Positions 48,375 to 56,631 of a stretch of DNA of 64,000 nt are shown in pieces; within the stretch, counting starts at the first letter, position 1, and every line of letters begins with the position of its first letter. The stretch lies in contig NZ_CAADHO010000001.1 in NCBI RefSeq assembly GCF_900699765.1, positions 310,001 to 374,000 of the forward strand, read 5' to 3'. The DNA is from Desulfoluna butyratoxydans. Its GTDB lineage: Bacteria; Desulfobacterota; Desulfobacteria; Desulfobacterales; Desulfolunaceae. A program made the translations under genes and the position numbers. The notes under the pieces are model-generated. The model did no database searches, was not told the DNA's origin, and saw only the letters and a list, made by a program, of their open reading frames with translations.

Positions 48375-48587
48375 TTACCGGGGAAGGTGCCTGGCGCGAA
48401 GCCGCTTGGGGAGCTTGCCGTGGTAGCGGGACGAAAGAAACGCCGCGGTATCGGCAAGGAAGGTCTCTGCCCCCCGGGCCGCTTCACGGTCGGCATCGGA
48501 GGACCCGGCCTCCGTGCGCAGGGTCTCTGCGTTGCTGCGCCTTGCGTCGATGTAGCTGTAGAGTTCGATCAGATGGGTATGGCTCAT
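48375..48587 (-). CDS. Small hypothetical protein, second of a paralogous pair
   Basis: The 70-residue product is helical and shares with its upstream neighbour the pattern L-[IV]-E-[IL]-x2-[YF]-[IL], then R-x3-RG-x11-RY, which suggests tandem duplication. It ends with a basic tail (KLPKRLRARHLPR). Its start overlaps the stop of the upstream gene (TAATG), so translation is coupled. I do not recognise the family and no catalytic residue is evident. Confidence 0.55.
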   Translation of the reverse strand: MSHTHLIELYSYIDARRSNAETLRTEAGSSDADREAARGAETFLADTAAFLSSRYHGKLPKRLRARHLPR

Positions 48588-48784
48588 TACACGGCCTCCC
48601 CGTAATCACGAAACGCCATGTTGTACCTTTCCGTGACGTGGGCCGTCATGGCCGCCACTTCATTGAGCATGCCCCTGTAGAAGGCCCGCGTCAGCGCGTC
48701 GTCCGCCCCTTCCAGGCCTTTTATGGCTTCCTTTTTTTTCTCGGCGAGAAATCTGTGAATCTCTACGAGGTAAGCATCCGGCAT
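48587..48784 (-). CDS. Small hypothetical protein, first of a paralogous pair
   Basis: The 65-residue product (MPDAYLVEIHRFLAEKKKEA...) is predicted helical and aligns over about 50 residues with its downstream partner, ending in an ERYN segment where the partner has SRYH. GGAGGAAA about 6 nt upstream is a strong ribosome-binding site. The pair lies divergent from an Rrf2-type regulator gene, so it may be under its control. Function unknown; family not recognised. Confidence 0.6.
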   Translation of the reverse strand: MPDAYLVEIHRFLAEKKKEAIKGLEGADDALTRAFYRGMLNEVAAMTAHVTERYNMAFRDYGEAV

Positions 48785-48841
48785 CTTTTTCCTCCTGTTG
48801 CCCGGGGGCCGGCCCATGGAAACCGGGACCCCATAAAAACA

Positions 48842-48870
48842 TTGACACGTCTGCGGGAACTCCATTAACT
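48842..48870 (+). promoter_or_regulatory. Candidate promoter of the Rrf2-type gene
   Basis: TTGACA at 48842-48847 and TTAACT at 48865-48870 with 17-nt spacing, 40 nt before the start. The divergent small-protein pair begins 58 nt on the other side, so one regulator could control both. Confidence 0.4.
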
Positions 48871-48909
48871 TGACTTTGTTGATATGAATCGTCACATCCA
48901 AGGATCCCC

Positions 48910-49320
48910 ATGAAACTCTCCACGAAAAGTCGTTACGGCGCCCGCATCCTCGTTGAGCTTGCCCGGCACCATGCCACGCAAGTTCCCCTTCAGGTCAGCG
49001 AAATCGCACGCCGCCAGGACATTCCCATGAAATACCTGGAGCAGTTGATTCGCCTGTTGCGGCTGGCCGGTATCGTGCGGAGCGTACGAGGGCCCAAGGG
49101 CGGCCATGTCCTCAACGTCCCCCCGGAAGAGATCAGCCTGGGACGCGTGGTGCGCCTTTTTGAAGGTCAGGACGAGCTGGTGGAGTGCATCAGCTCCCCG
49201 GAGACCTGCATCAAGGCCCCCAGCTGCAGGTTCCGCCAGGCATGGAAAGATGCCACCGAGGCTCTGTACGCCAACCTCGACCAGGTCACCATCTCCGACC
49301 TCATGGATCCCCACAGTTAA
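48910..49320 (+). CDS. Rrf2-family transcriptional regulator (IscR-like)
   Basis: Rrf2 proteins use a winged helix and usually an Fe-S cluster to sense redox state, iron or sulfur compounds. The 136-residue product has the N-terminal MKLSTKSRYGARILVELA, the recognition region IPMKYLEQLIRLLRLAGIVRSVRGPKGG, and cysteines at 93, 100 and 106, the usual cluster-ligand set. The CxSSPETC spacing differs slightly from IscR, so it may not be a true IscR. No isc or suf genes are nearby. The terminator follows directly. Confidence 0.9.
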   Translation: MKLSTKSRYGARILVELARHHATQVPLQVSEIARRQDIPMKYLEQLIRLLRLAGIVRSVRGPKGGHVLNVPPEEISLGRVVRLFEGQDELVECISSPETCIKAPSCRFRQAWKDATEALYANLDQVTISDLMDPHS

Positions 49321-49352
49321 AAAAAGGGCGGCCCTGCATGGACCGCCCTGTT
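49321..49352. terminator. Terminator between the Rrf2 and DUF1641 genes
   Basis: GGGCGG and CCGCCC form the stem, with A7 on the left (T7 for the minus-strand DUF1641 transcript) and a weaker T-rich stretch on the right. Confidence 0.8.
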
Positions 49353-49379
49353 CTTATCTTATCCCGCCGATGAGAAAGC

Positions 49380-50060
49380 CTAGTCGCTTTCGTCTTCCGT
49401 TTCCTTGAGTTTCCCCAGGGCCTTGGTGAGTTCCACCACCACCCCGAGTCCCTCTTTCATCTCGTCGCTGAAGCTTGCCACGGCAAGACCGGCTGGCCCC
49501 ACCTTGGGGGCGTTGTCCAGGTCCACCAGGCCGGGCAGGGCTGCGGCGCGTCGCAGGAATTCAACAGCCTTCGGATCGGAGAGGGTCCTGGCAAGGCCGA
49601 TGAAGGCCACGATGCCGTCGATGATCTCTTCGGACTCCTCCGGGCCGTAGTTGGCGGCGATCTTCTCCCTGAAATCCACCATCCAGATCTTCAGAACCCG
49701 GAACACACCGCGCTGGTCCAGGGTATCCAGGTAGCTGACAAGCTTGGGTACCGTGGATTTCATCAGCGGGGCCATGTCCTTCATGAAGTCCAGAAGGCTC
49801 TCGAACTGGCGCAGGGCATAGGAAAAGTTGCGCGTGTTGCGCGCCACCATGGTGAGCAGATCCAGGACATCGTCGGCCTGAAAGCTGGTCTCCACCTCCT
49901 GGAGGCCCCGGGTCACCAGGTCGGCGGCCTGACGCCCCAGGGGAGCCAGGTCCGCCATGAGCTCGGTTCGGGCCTTGTGGCCCTGGATGATGGGGGCCAG
50001 CTGCTCTTCCAGGCGATCGAGCTTTTCAAGTTTCTGTAGTATCAGTTCCTCGTTGGTCAT
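49380..50060 (-). CDS. DUF1641 protein
   Basis: The 226-residue protein is mostly helical and hydrophilic, with MARNTRNFSYALRQFESLLDFMKDMAPLMK near 75-104 (split here by position) resembling the DUF1641 family. This family is often encoded next to sulfide:quinone oxidoreductase-like proteins or formate dehydrogenases. Here it lies 10 nt after the SQR-like gene, consistent with a functional link. It has no obvious cofactor motif, so a structural or membrane-docking role is plausible but unproven. Confidence 0.8.
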   Translation of the reverse strand: MTNEELILQKLEKLDRLEEQLAPIIQGHKARTELMADLAPLGRQAADLVTRGLQEVETSFQADDVLDLLTMVARNTRNFSYALRQFESLLDFMKDMAPLMKSTVPKLVSYLDTLDQRGVFRVLKIWMVDFREKIAANYGPEESEEIIDGIVAFIGLARTLSDPKAVEFLRRAAALPGLVDLDNAPKVGPAGLAVASFSDEMKEGLGVVVELTKALGKLKETEDESD

Positions 50061-50070
50061 GTGGCCCCTC

Positions 50071-51321
50071 CTACTTGGCGAATGCGGGCCAGAACTTGCC
50101 TGCCATGGACATCTGGGGCTCCAGGGGCAACTCTTTACCGGTGAGGAGCAGGTTCCAGTACACCCACTTGAACATCATCTTGCCCCAGTAGTTCATGTGG
50201 GACTCTCCCACAAGGTCGAAGGGTCCCAGGGCCGGGAAGGGGTACTTGCCGGGAAGGGGCTCGGTCTTGTAGTTGAAGTCAAAGAGAAAGGCCTTGTCGT
50301 AACCCGACACGATAAAGCAGGTGGAGTGGCCGTCAAAGGAGGCCTTGGGCTCCAGCCCCTCGATCTCCCGCAGGATATTCTCGGTGACCAGCTCCGCCTG
50401 GTAATGGGCCACGGATCCCGCCTTGGAGGTGGGCACGTTGGAGACATCCCCCACGGCATAGATGTTGTCGTACTTCACGGACTTGAGGGTATGGTGATCG
50501 GTCATGAGATACCCCATGCCGTCTCCCAGGCCGGACTCGTCGATGAAATCCGCCCCCAGGTTGGGCATGGTGGAGACCATGAGGTCGTAATCGGCCGTCT
50601 CACCCGAGGGAGAGATCAGGCGCTTGCCTGCGGTGTCCACCTCGGCCAGGTCGAAGTTGGGCTTGACCAGGATGTTCTTCTCCTCAGCGGTCTTGGAGAG
50701 CACCTTGGTGGCAATGGGCTTGGTGAAAATGCCGGTGTTGGGGGTGACCAGTTCGATCTGCACGTCGTCACGCACCCCGTTCTCACGGAAGTACCAGTCC
50801 GCAAGGAAAACAAACTCCATGGGGACCACCGGGCACTTGTGGGGCATCTCGGCGATGTTGAACACCAGCTTGCCCTTTTCAAAGCGCTTCAGGCGCTTGG
50901 CAAGAGCCAGGGCCCCTGAGAGGCTGAAGATGGTGTGCTCGTTGCCTTCCGGGTCGGCCTTCCACTCTTCCAGGCCTTCCACTTCGTCCGGTGCGATGTC
51001 GCACCCGGTGGCAACGATGAGGATATCATAAGGGAGCTTTCCGTTGGCTTTGGTTTCCGCGTAGTTCTGGTCCGGGTTGATCCCCACCACCTCGTCCAGA
51101 AGGAACTCCACCCCTTTGGGAATGAAGTCCCGCTTCGGTTTCACGCAATCGTCACGGGTGTAGATGCCAAAGGGAATAAACAGCCAGCCTGGCTGGTAGT
51201 GGTGCTCTTCATCGTTGTCGACAATGGTGATGCGCCATTCGTCGACGCTGAGGTGTTTTCTCAGGTGGGCGGCGGCCATGGTTCCACCGGCCCCGGAACC
51301 AAGAATGACAATCTTTTTCAT
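50071..51321 (-). CDS. SQR-like FAD/NAD(P)-binding oxidoreductase
   Basis: Sulfide:quinone oxidoreductases oxidise sulfide and pass electrons to quinone. The 416-residue protein has the N-terminal FAD motif VILGSGAGGTMAA, a second dinucleotide fold in the middle, and YAVGDVSNVPTSKAG near the C-terminus contacting FAD. Cysteines are present at KCPVVPMEF and STCFIVS, but I cannot match them to the SQR redox pair with certainty. GAGGAA upstream supports the ATG at 51321. It is co-transcribed with DUF1641. Sulfide, polysulfide or another substrate is possible. Confidence 0.82.
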   Translation of the reverse strand: MKKIVILGSGAGGTMAAAHLRKHLSVDEWRITIVDNDEEHHYQPGWLFIPFGIYTRDDCVKPKRDFIPKGVEFLLDEVVGINPDQNYAETKANGKLPYDILIVATGCDIAPDEVEGLEEWKADPEGNEHTIFSLSGALALAKRLKRFEKGKLVFNIAEMPHKCPVVPMEFVFLADWYFRENGVRDDVQIELVTPNTGIFTKPIATKVLSKTAEEKNILVKPNFDLAEVDTAGKRLISPSGETADYDLMVSTMPNLGADFIDESGLGDGMGYLMTDHHTLKSVKYDNIYAVGDVSNVPTSKAGSVAHYQAELVTENILREIEGLEPKASFDGHSTCFIVSGYDKAFLFDFNYKTEPLPGKYPFPALGPFDLVGESHMNYWGKMMFKWVYWNLLLTGKELPLEPQMSMAGKFWPAFAK

Positions 51322-51664
51322 AGCTTCCTCTGCGTTATGGTTTCGCACGCCGCTGCGACTCGGCTGTGCCACCTCTCTCCCGCTAAGTATACTTGGTTGA
51401 TATACATTAACATAATATAGAACCAATGCATATGGATTGAGCTTTTACAGTCCGGACCACCGATTGTCAATATTTTTTAGGGATTTATACGGTAACTACA
51501 TAAAAAAAAGCCGCCATGGGACAACGCGCCACAGCGACGCCAAAGGGCCTGCATGCCTTGCAAAATAAACCGCCCGTTTCCCGTTGAGGGGCCCTTGGGG
51601 CCTTGCCGCCCTCCCCCCCGCCTTGACGAGCCGGCCCCCTTCCAGTAAGGTTAAGGAACCTGCA

Positions 51665-51737
51665 CGGGGATGGAGTTCCCCAGCATCCGGCGACCTTGCG
51701 CCGGAACAAACTGCCCTTGGGCTGATGACTCCTGCCG
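51665..51737 (+). promoter_or_regulatory. Fluoride riboswitch (crcB motif)
   Basis: The conserved elements of the fluoride aptamer are visible: GGGGATGGAGTTCCCC at the 5' side, a variable stem (TCCGGCG..CGCCGGA), and CTGATGACTCCTGCC at the 3' side. It lies 120 nt before crcB with a terminator between, so fluoride binding would prevent termination. Confidence 0.92.
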
Positions 51738-51780
51738 ACGGTACCTTTGCGTCTGTCCGGGGGCATCCAGCTACCAGACA

Positions 51781-51804
51781 GACCCGCCGACTGCGGGTTT
51801 TTTT
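51781..51804 (+). terminator. Expression-platform terminator of the fluoride riboswitch
   Basis: ACCCGC and GCGGGT form the stem, followed by T7. It lies between the aptamer and the crcB start. Confidence 0.85.
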
Positions 51805-51857
51805 ATGCGTAAAAATCCCGGCAGAGCCTGCCGGGCATCACTGGGAGATTCCACACC

Positions 51858-52241
51858 ATGATCCTCTATCAGAAACTTCTCTGCATCGCCGCGGCCGGTT
51901 CCCTGGGCACCCTGTCCCGATACGGGCTGGCAGGTCTGGTTCAACGCCTCGCCGGAGGAGGGTTTCCCTGGGGAACGGCCACCGTCAACATCATCGGATG
52001 TTTCCTCTTCGGCCTGATCTGGACCCTGGGGGCCGACCGCATGGCCATCGGAGCCGAAACCCGCACCATTATCCTCACCGGATTCATGGGGGCCTTCACC
52101 ACCTTTTCCACCTTTATTTCAGAGACTGGTCAACTGGCCGTGGGTGCCCAGTGGTGGGTCGCCATGGGAAACATCGTCCTTCAGGTGGGGGCGGGCCTCG
52201 CCCTTTTTGCAGCGGGTGCCGCCCTGGCCCGCCTGATCTGA
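51858..52241 (+). CDS. crcB: Fluoride channel CrcB/Fluc
   Basis: CrcB exports fluoride as a dimeric membrane channel. The 127-residue protein has four hydrophobic helices and the family motifs GSLGTLSRYGLAG near 14-26, GTATVNIIGCFLFG near 39-52 and GFMGAFTTFSTF near 75-86, which holds the Phe box and the central Na+ site. A fluoride riboswitch lies directly upstream, and a DUF190 gene follows 31 nt downstream, a common arrangement. Confidence 0.96.
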   Translation: MILYQKLLCIAAAGSLGTLSRYGLAGLVQRLAGGGFPWGTATVNIIGCFLFGLIWTLGADRMAIGAETRTIILTGFMGAFTTFSTFISETGQLAVGAQWWVAMGNIVLQVGAGLALFAAGAALARLI

Positions 52242-52272
52242 TCACATCGGAACCGTTTTTTCAGGAGGTATC

Positions 52273-52614
52273 ATGCCCATTCAAGAGGAAGCACAGCGTC
52301 TGAGAATCTACATCGGAGACCAGGCCCGCCACATGGGGTCGCCCCTGTACCAGTGGATTGTCGAAGAGGCCAGGCGAAAAAAAATGGCAGGCGCAACGGT
52401 TTTTCGCGGCCATATGGGCTTTGGGGCGAGCAGCTGCATCCACACGGACAAAATCCTGCGCCTCTCCGAAGACCTGCCCGTGGTGGTGGAGATCGTGGAT
52501 CGCCCCCATCGCATCGAGGCCTTTCTGTCGGATCTGGAGACCGTCCTGGTCAAAGGGATGATCACCCGGGAGACCATTGAGGTCATCGCCTACCGGGACG
52601 GCACACAGTCGTAG
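52273..52614 (+). CDS. DUF190 protein
   Basis: DUF190 proteins are small ferredoxin-like-fold proteins often encoded beside crcB. The 113-residue product has GSPLYQWIVEEARRKKMAGATVFRG near 22-46 (conserved helix and strand, GATVFRG hallmark) and a C-terminal GMITRETIEVIAY. AGGAGGT upstream supports the start. It probably contributes to fluoride tolerance or signalling, but its biochemical role is not established. Confidence 0.9.
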   Translation: MPIQEEAQRLRIYIGDQARHMGSPLYQWIVEEARRKKMAGATVFRGHMGFGASSCIHTDKILRLSEDLPVVVEIVDRPHRIEAFLSDLETVLVKGMITRETIEVIAYRDGTQS

Positions 52615-52630
52615 GGAAGGGGGGGGCAGG

Positions 52631-53998
52631 TCAGGTTTCGGTCTGCCCCTCGGTGGCGAGGAAGGGCTCCCCTTTTCTCAGGGAGAGATCCAGGTCCGCT
52701 TCCCGGATGAGAATCTCCGAGGTCACGCCCTGGGACGGGAAGAGGCTGACCCCCACCCGCGCGTCAATGACGACCTCACCCCTTCCCGGAAGGGTGTAGG
52801 GTTTCACGAGGATTTCCATCAGTTCGTCCGCCTTTGCATTGGCCTGCTCGCGCGTTCGAACCGTCTCAAGCACCACCACGAATTCATCCCCGGCCATGCG
52901 GCATACCAGCGCATCGTCCGAGGCCATCTCCTTCAGGCGCTCCGCCGCATCCCTCATGACCCGATCCCCCGCCTTATGACCGTATGCTTCGTTGATGGGC
53001 TTGAAGCGATCCAGGTCGATATAGAAGAGGGCAAAGGGCTCGTCCTTATACAGGTTAACGGTGATCAGCTGCTTGATGTAGGCCTCGAAATACCGGATAT
53101 TGGGCAACTCGGTAATGGGGTCGTGGTGGGCCAGATAGCGGATCCGGGAAAGGGAGGTAAGAAGGGCGTACAACATGGCCGTAATGACCAGGGAGAGACC
53201 AAGGCCTGCGGCACGGAGAAACCCCTCGGCTTTGTAGACGGCGGCGCCCCGATAAGGCGCAGCCGCCAGGAGCCACGCCCCCACCGGCAGGGAAATGGGA
53301 AGCTGGACCGCGTCGCTGCGTTCAAACAGGGTCGGATCCCCGTAAAACACCTTCCCCTGAGCGCCCATGCCGTCTTTTCCCCTCAGGGCATATCCCAGGG
53401 TACCGGCATCCATGAGCCCGCTGGCCGCGTACAGGGAGTCCACATCCATGACCATGCTTGAAATGCCCCAGTACGAATTGTCTCCGTCGGAAAGAAAAAT
53501 GGGGCTCCTGCTGATGATGGCCCACCCACCCTGCACCAGTTCGACGGGGCCTGCCACAACGGTTCGCCGGGTGTCAATGGCCCGCTCCACCATGGGCCAC
53601 TGGGCCGCACTCTCCTTGTAACGAAAGCCCATGGCGGCCTCGTTCCCTTCCAGGGGATAGATGTGGGTGATGACGTTGTCCCTGGCCAGGCCGATATTGC
53701 GGATATGGGGGGTCCTTCGGATCAGGCGGCGGGCGATGACGTCAAAGGTCTCGGGTTGAACCTCCGGGTTGGTGGCCACGTAGATCACCAGCCCGAGATT
53801 CAGGTTCAGGGTGGTATTGATCTCAGACTCCAGGAGGGTCCGAACCCGGCCGGCCTCCTTGATCAAGGCCTCCCGCTCCCGGGCCTGCCAGCGCTCCTTC
53901 CCAAGGTAAACAAGGCACTCGCTGCCCCCTGCAAGAAGCAGAAAACACAGAAAGGAGACCCCTGCAATGAACACGCGGCTGTCTGTAAATCGTTTCAC
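52631..53998 (-). CDS. CHASE-GGDEF membrane protein, degenerate GGDEF
   Basis: This membrane protein has a first helix at about 9-31, an extracytoplasmic CHASE-like sensor domain (about 55-245, including ITHIYPLEGNEAAMGF), a second helix near 265-290, and a C-terminal GGDEF domain. The signature reads CRMAGDEFVVVL, with Ala for the first Gly, and the I-site RxxD is absent (SDDA at that position). It may still be a cyclase or act as a c-di-GMP/GTP sensor. The start is GTG with GGGGAGG upstream. It is convergent with crcB-DUF190. Confidence 0.88.
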   Translation of the reverse strand: MKRFTDSRVFIAGVSFLCFLLLAGGSECLVYLGKERWQAREREALIKEAGRVRTLLESEINTTLNLNLGLVIYVATNPEVQPETFDVIARRLIRRTPHIRNIGLARDNVITHIYPLEGNEAAMGFRYKESAAQWPMVERAIDTRRTVVAGPVELVQGGWAIISRSPIFLSDGDNSYWGISSMVMDVDSLYAASGLMDAGTLGYALRGKDGMGAQGKVFYGDPTLFERSDAVQLPISLPVGAWLLAAAPYRGAAVYKAEGFLRAAGLGLSLVITAMLYALLTSLSRIRYLAHHDPITELPNIRYFEAYIKQLITVNLYKDEPFALFYIDLDRFKPINEAYGHKAGDRVMRDAAERLKEMASDDALVCRMAGDEFVVVLETVRTREQANAKADELMEILVKPYTLPGRGEVVIDARVGVSLFPSQGVTSEILIREADLDLSLRKGEPFLATEGQTET

Positions 53999-54387
53999 AA
54001 CACCTCCCCCTCAAGGCTGAACCCACCCCGCACAAAAAAGCCTCACCCTGCTCTGCCGGTGGACGATTCAATGATTTCGTTGGACGATACGGCATGTCGC
54101 GGCACCAATGAATTGATCTTTTCATCATATCGTGTCGGCAGGATCATGACAAGGACAGGGGCCCCGACAGGCCCTTGCCAGTGACGGAGGATGTCCGGTG
54201 GAAGGGTGCGCTGCCCCCGTGCCTCAACGGCCGTAAACACGGCGCGGCAGCGCGCGATGGCCGAAGGGCCATGGGGCGACATCATGGATGATGGGTCCTT
54301 GAAAAGGAAAAAAGGGGGGGACAGAGACGTGGTCTTCGTGCCGGGTCCCGGCTGCACCATGGGCCGGCCGGGTCTCCACCGACTCGT
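53999..54387. other. Intergenic region between the CHASE-GGDEF and ArsR genes
   Basis: About 390 bp. A minus-strand frame at 54043-54360 could encode up to 105 residues, but it has no good start and no family resemblance. No hairpin terminator was seen after the ArsR-type gene. Confidence 0.35.
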
Positions 54388-54708
54388 TTACACGGCTTCC
54401 GCGCTCAGACAGGCGGAACGGATATACGAAGCCAGGGAATCAATGGCCGACACCTCGGCATGGCAATACAGGGTGCGGCTGTTCCGCTCCTGACGCAGAA
54501 GACCTGCGGACATGAGGCGTGCAATGTGGTGGGACAAGGTCGAAGGCGGCACCCCCAGGGCTTTCTGAACCTGCCCCACCGGTACCCCTTCAGGCCCTTC
54601 GTTGACAAGATATCGAATGATGGCAAGACGTGTTCCGTTGCCCAGTTCGGCAAGGCGCTTGGCTGCCACGTCATGTTCCGTGAGCACGTTATGTGCGTTG
54701 AGTTCCAT
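54388..54708 (-). CDS. ArsR-family transcriptional regulator
   Basis: The 106-residue protein has the ArsR winged-helix pattern: AELGNGTRLAIIRYLVNEGPEGVPVGQ, then LGVPPSTLSHHIARLMSAGLLRQERNSRTLYCHA. No CxC metal site is present in the recognition helix, although one Cys follows the wing, so the ligand is not obvious. The ATG at 54708 has GGGGGGAG upstream; the longer frame is unsupported. The target is probably nearby, but no operator was identified. Confidence 0.88.
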   Translation of the reverse strand: MELNAHNVLTEHDVAAKRLAELGNGTRLAIIRYLVNEGPEGVPVGQVQKALGVPPSTLSHHIARLMSAGLLRQERNSRTLYCHAEVSAIDSLASYIRSACLSAEAV

Positions 54709-54929
54709 GCTCCCCCCTATGATTTGAAAGACCTCTCCTTGCATGGTGAATGACCTCGGTTCAGGGTGGTTCTCGCCGCAGGCTCCCCGATTCCCCCCTT
54801 GCGAAATCCGCCCTCCCCGGCATTCGGGACCCCGCAGGGCTTGTGTGCCGTTACAGCGCCCTGACAATAACCATGTTCCCGGTAAGTTATCATTGTTTAC
54901 ACTTCGAACATATATCAGGTCAAGCAATT

Positions 54930-54965
54930 AAAAACCGACGGCTGCCGCGATACCGGCATCCGTCG
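54930..54965 (-). terminator. Terminator after the acyl-CoA dehydrogenase gene
   Basis: On the minus strand GACGG-TGCCG pairs with CGGCA-CCGTC with one symmetric mismatch, followed by GG and T5. It lies 84 nt after the acyl-CoA dehydrogenase stop. Confidence 0.65.
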
Positions 54966-55048
54966 CCCTTCCCGCATAAAAATACGCTTTCTACCCGGTC
55001 AATTATAGAACAATGAACTTTTTATTCAATGATTCATTTCAAAAAGAC

Positions 55049-56164
55049 CTATGCCTCTCCCATAAGGCAGGCCCTGCCGAGCTTGACCTGTTTTGCCCTG
55101 GCAATGTTCGCGGCAATCCCCGAAGAGGCCGCAAGATCGTCCATAACGGCACGGCTCGACGGATCCAGGACCACCCCGGCCTCCTCAAGGGAAGTCACCA
55201 GGCTTCGGCAACAGCCTGCCACCTGCCGAAAATGAATCAAGAGGGCCGTGGACTCCTCCACGGCAGACGGCGATGCATCCGCGGTCAGGGCCGCGCTCAC
55301 CCGCGCAACCTGTTCAAGGGCCGTCACATGGGCCGCCAGTTTTCCCGCTGTCTCACACACTGCATCGTCACACATGGTCGCGGCATCGCCGAGCCGGTTC
55401 AACACAAACCGCAGGGCCCCTGTCACGCATCCCATCATCATGGCGTCTTCATAGCGCCTGAAGGGAAGCACAAGCTCACCGTAGGCGTTTCCCGGCTCGC
55501 CCAGGACCGCCTCCGCCCCCAAGGCCACCCCGTCAAGGCGGATATTCCCGTGAAGGGCGGGGCGCAGAAAAGGCAGGGCCATGGCATCGGAGCGCTCCAC
55601 CCCCGGAGTGTCCCCGTCCAGGAGAAAGGCACTGAACTGCTTTCGCCCCTTCTCCTCCCCCACCACCGCAATCGTCACCGCAAGCCCCGCCAGGGGGCCA
55701 TTGGAAATGTATGATTTCATGCCGTTGAGACGCCACCCCTCACCGGCTCTCTCGGCATGGGTGGTGAGCTTGCCCGGATGGGCCCCCACCTTGGGTTCGG
55801 ACACGGCAAAGGCTGAAGGAAAACGCCCTTGGGCCATGTGAGGTAGCCAGGCGGCTTTCTGGGAGTCGCTGCCCAGGGCCCCCAGCATAAAATGGGCCAC
55901 CAGCTGGGAAATCATCAGGGAAAGGGGCAGCCCCAGGTTCCCCGTGGCCAGGGAGAGCCGCCGCACCATCTCGGATATCTCCGGCCCGGCCCCGCCCATT
56001 CCACCGTAAGCTTCGGGGATGCCCACACGGCACAGCCCGGCCCCGGCCGCAAGCTCCCAGAGGCGGCCGAAAAGGACCTCGTCCCCAAGCCCGTCCCCAT
56101 CGGCCCACAACCGGGCCGCCTGTTCTGAAAAACGCGTGATGCCCTCATCCATCCACATGGTCAT
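55049..56164 (-). CDS. Acyl-CoA dehydrogenase-like flavoprotein
   Basis: Acyl-CoA dehydrogenases make the trans-2-enoyl-CoA bond and pass electrons to an electron-transfer flavoprotein. The protein (371 residues from 56164) has GIPEAYGGMGGAG near 48, FAVSEPKVGAHPGKLTTHAERAGEGWRLNG split across 118-147 with the FAD-binding region, and NGPLAGLAVTIAV near 155. The usual catalytic Glu could not be placed with confidence in the C-terminal half, so a non-classical member is possible. Starts at 56185 and 56254 are alternatives. It lies upstream of no clear partner gene. Confidence 0.82.
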   Translation of the reverse strand: MTMWMDEGITRFSEQAARLWADGDGLGDEVLFGRLWELAAGAGLCRVGIPEAYGGMGGAGPEISEMVRRLSLATGNLGLPLSLMISQLVAHFMLGALGSDSQKAAWLPHMAQGRFPSAFAVSEPKVGAHPGKLTTHAERAGEGWRLNGMKSYISNGPLAGLAVTIAVVGEEKGRKQFSAFLLDGDTPGVERSDAMALPFLRPALHGNIRLDGVALGAEAVLGEPGNAYGELVLPFRRYEDAMMMGCVTGALRFVLNRLGDAATMCDDAVCETAGKLAAHVTALEQVARVSAALTADASPSAVEESTALLIHFRQVAGCCRSLVTSLEEAGVVLDPSSRAVMDDLAASSGIAANIARAKQVKLGRACLMGEA

Positions 56165-56631
56165 GCCTTCCCCCCGTTGCGTCATGGCGGCTCCGACCTT
56201 TTTGCCGGAGTCCGCAGGTTGATACGGTGTGGTGATTTCACTGCCGTCATTCATTACACATATGAAGTAGATTCAGGGTACCTGCAACGCCTCTCCTTAG
56301 CAAGGCCCATCCTCTCTGCACACAGCTGTGTTTCACCCGATTGTCTCAAAAAAACGCCCGCATACAAGCCTTATCGCAACGAAAATCGCCTATCATCACC
56401 GACCCATCCGCACCCTTGTTTCCCTTTGACCCGTGTTGCGGTTCAGGCTAAAATAAATGCCATCTCCACCAACAACATGTCTGCATGCAGGTCGCTTGTG
56501 CCGTGTCCTAAAGGGGCGCAGCGATCACACCGCCACGCACGTCGGGGCCGACGCCATATGGGCACATCCACTCGGCCTTCCCGGGTTCTACCTGCGTCGT
56601 CCCTTACCCGGGACAAATCACAAGGGGCCCC
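56165..56631. other. Intergenic region between divergent acyl-CoA dehydrogenase and GGDEF-EAL genes
   Basis: About 470 bp. Several short frames exist but have no ribosome-binding site or family resemblance. No repeat, tRNA or riboswitch was recognised. Confidence 0.4.

Noticed and set aside
54043-54360. Minus-strand ORF of 105 codons between ArsR and CHASE-GGDEF genes
   Set aside because: Part of it looks protein-like, but there is no convincing start or ribosome-binding site and no recognisable family. Left as intergenic.
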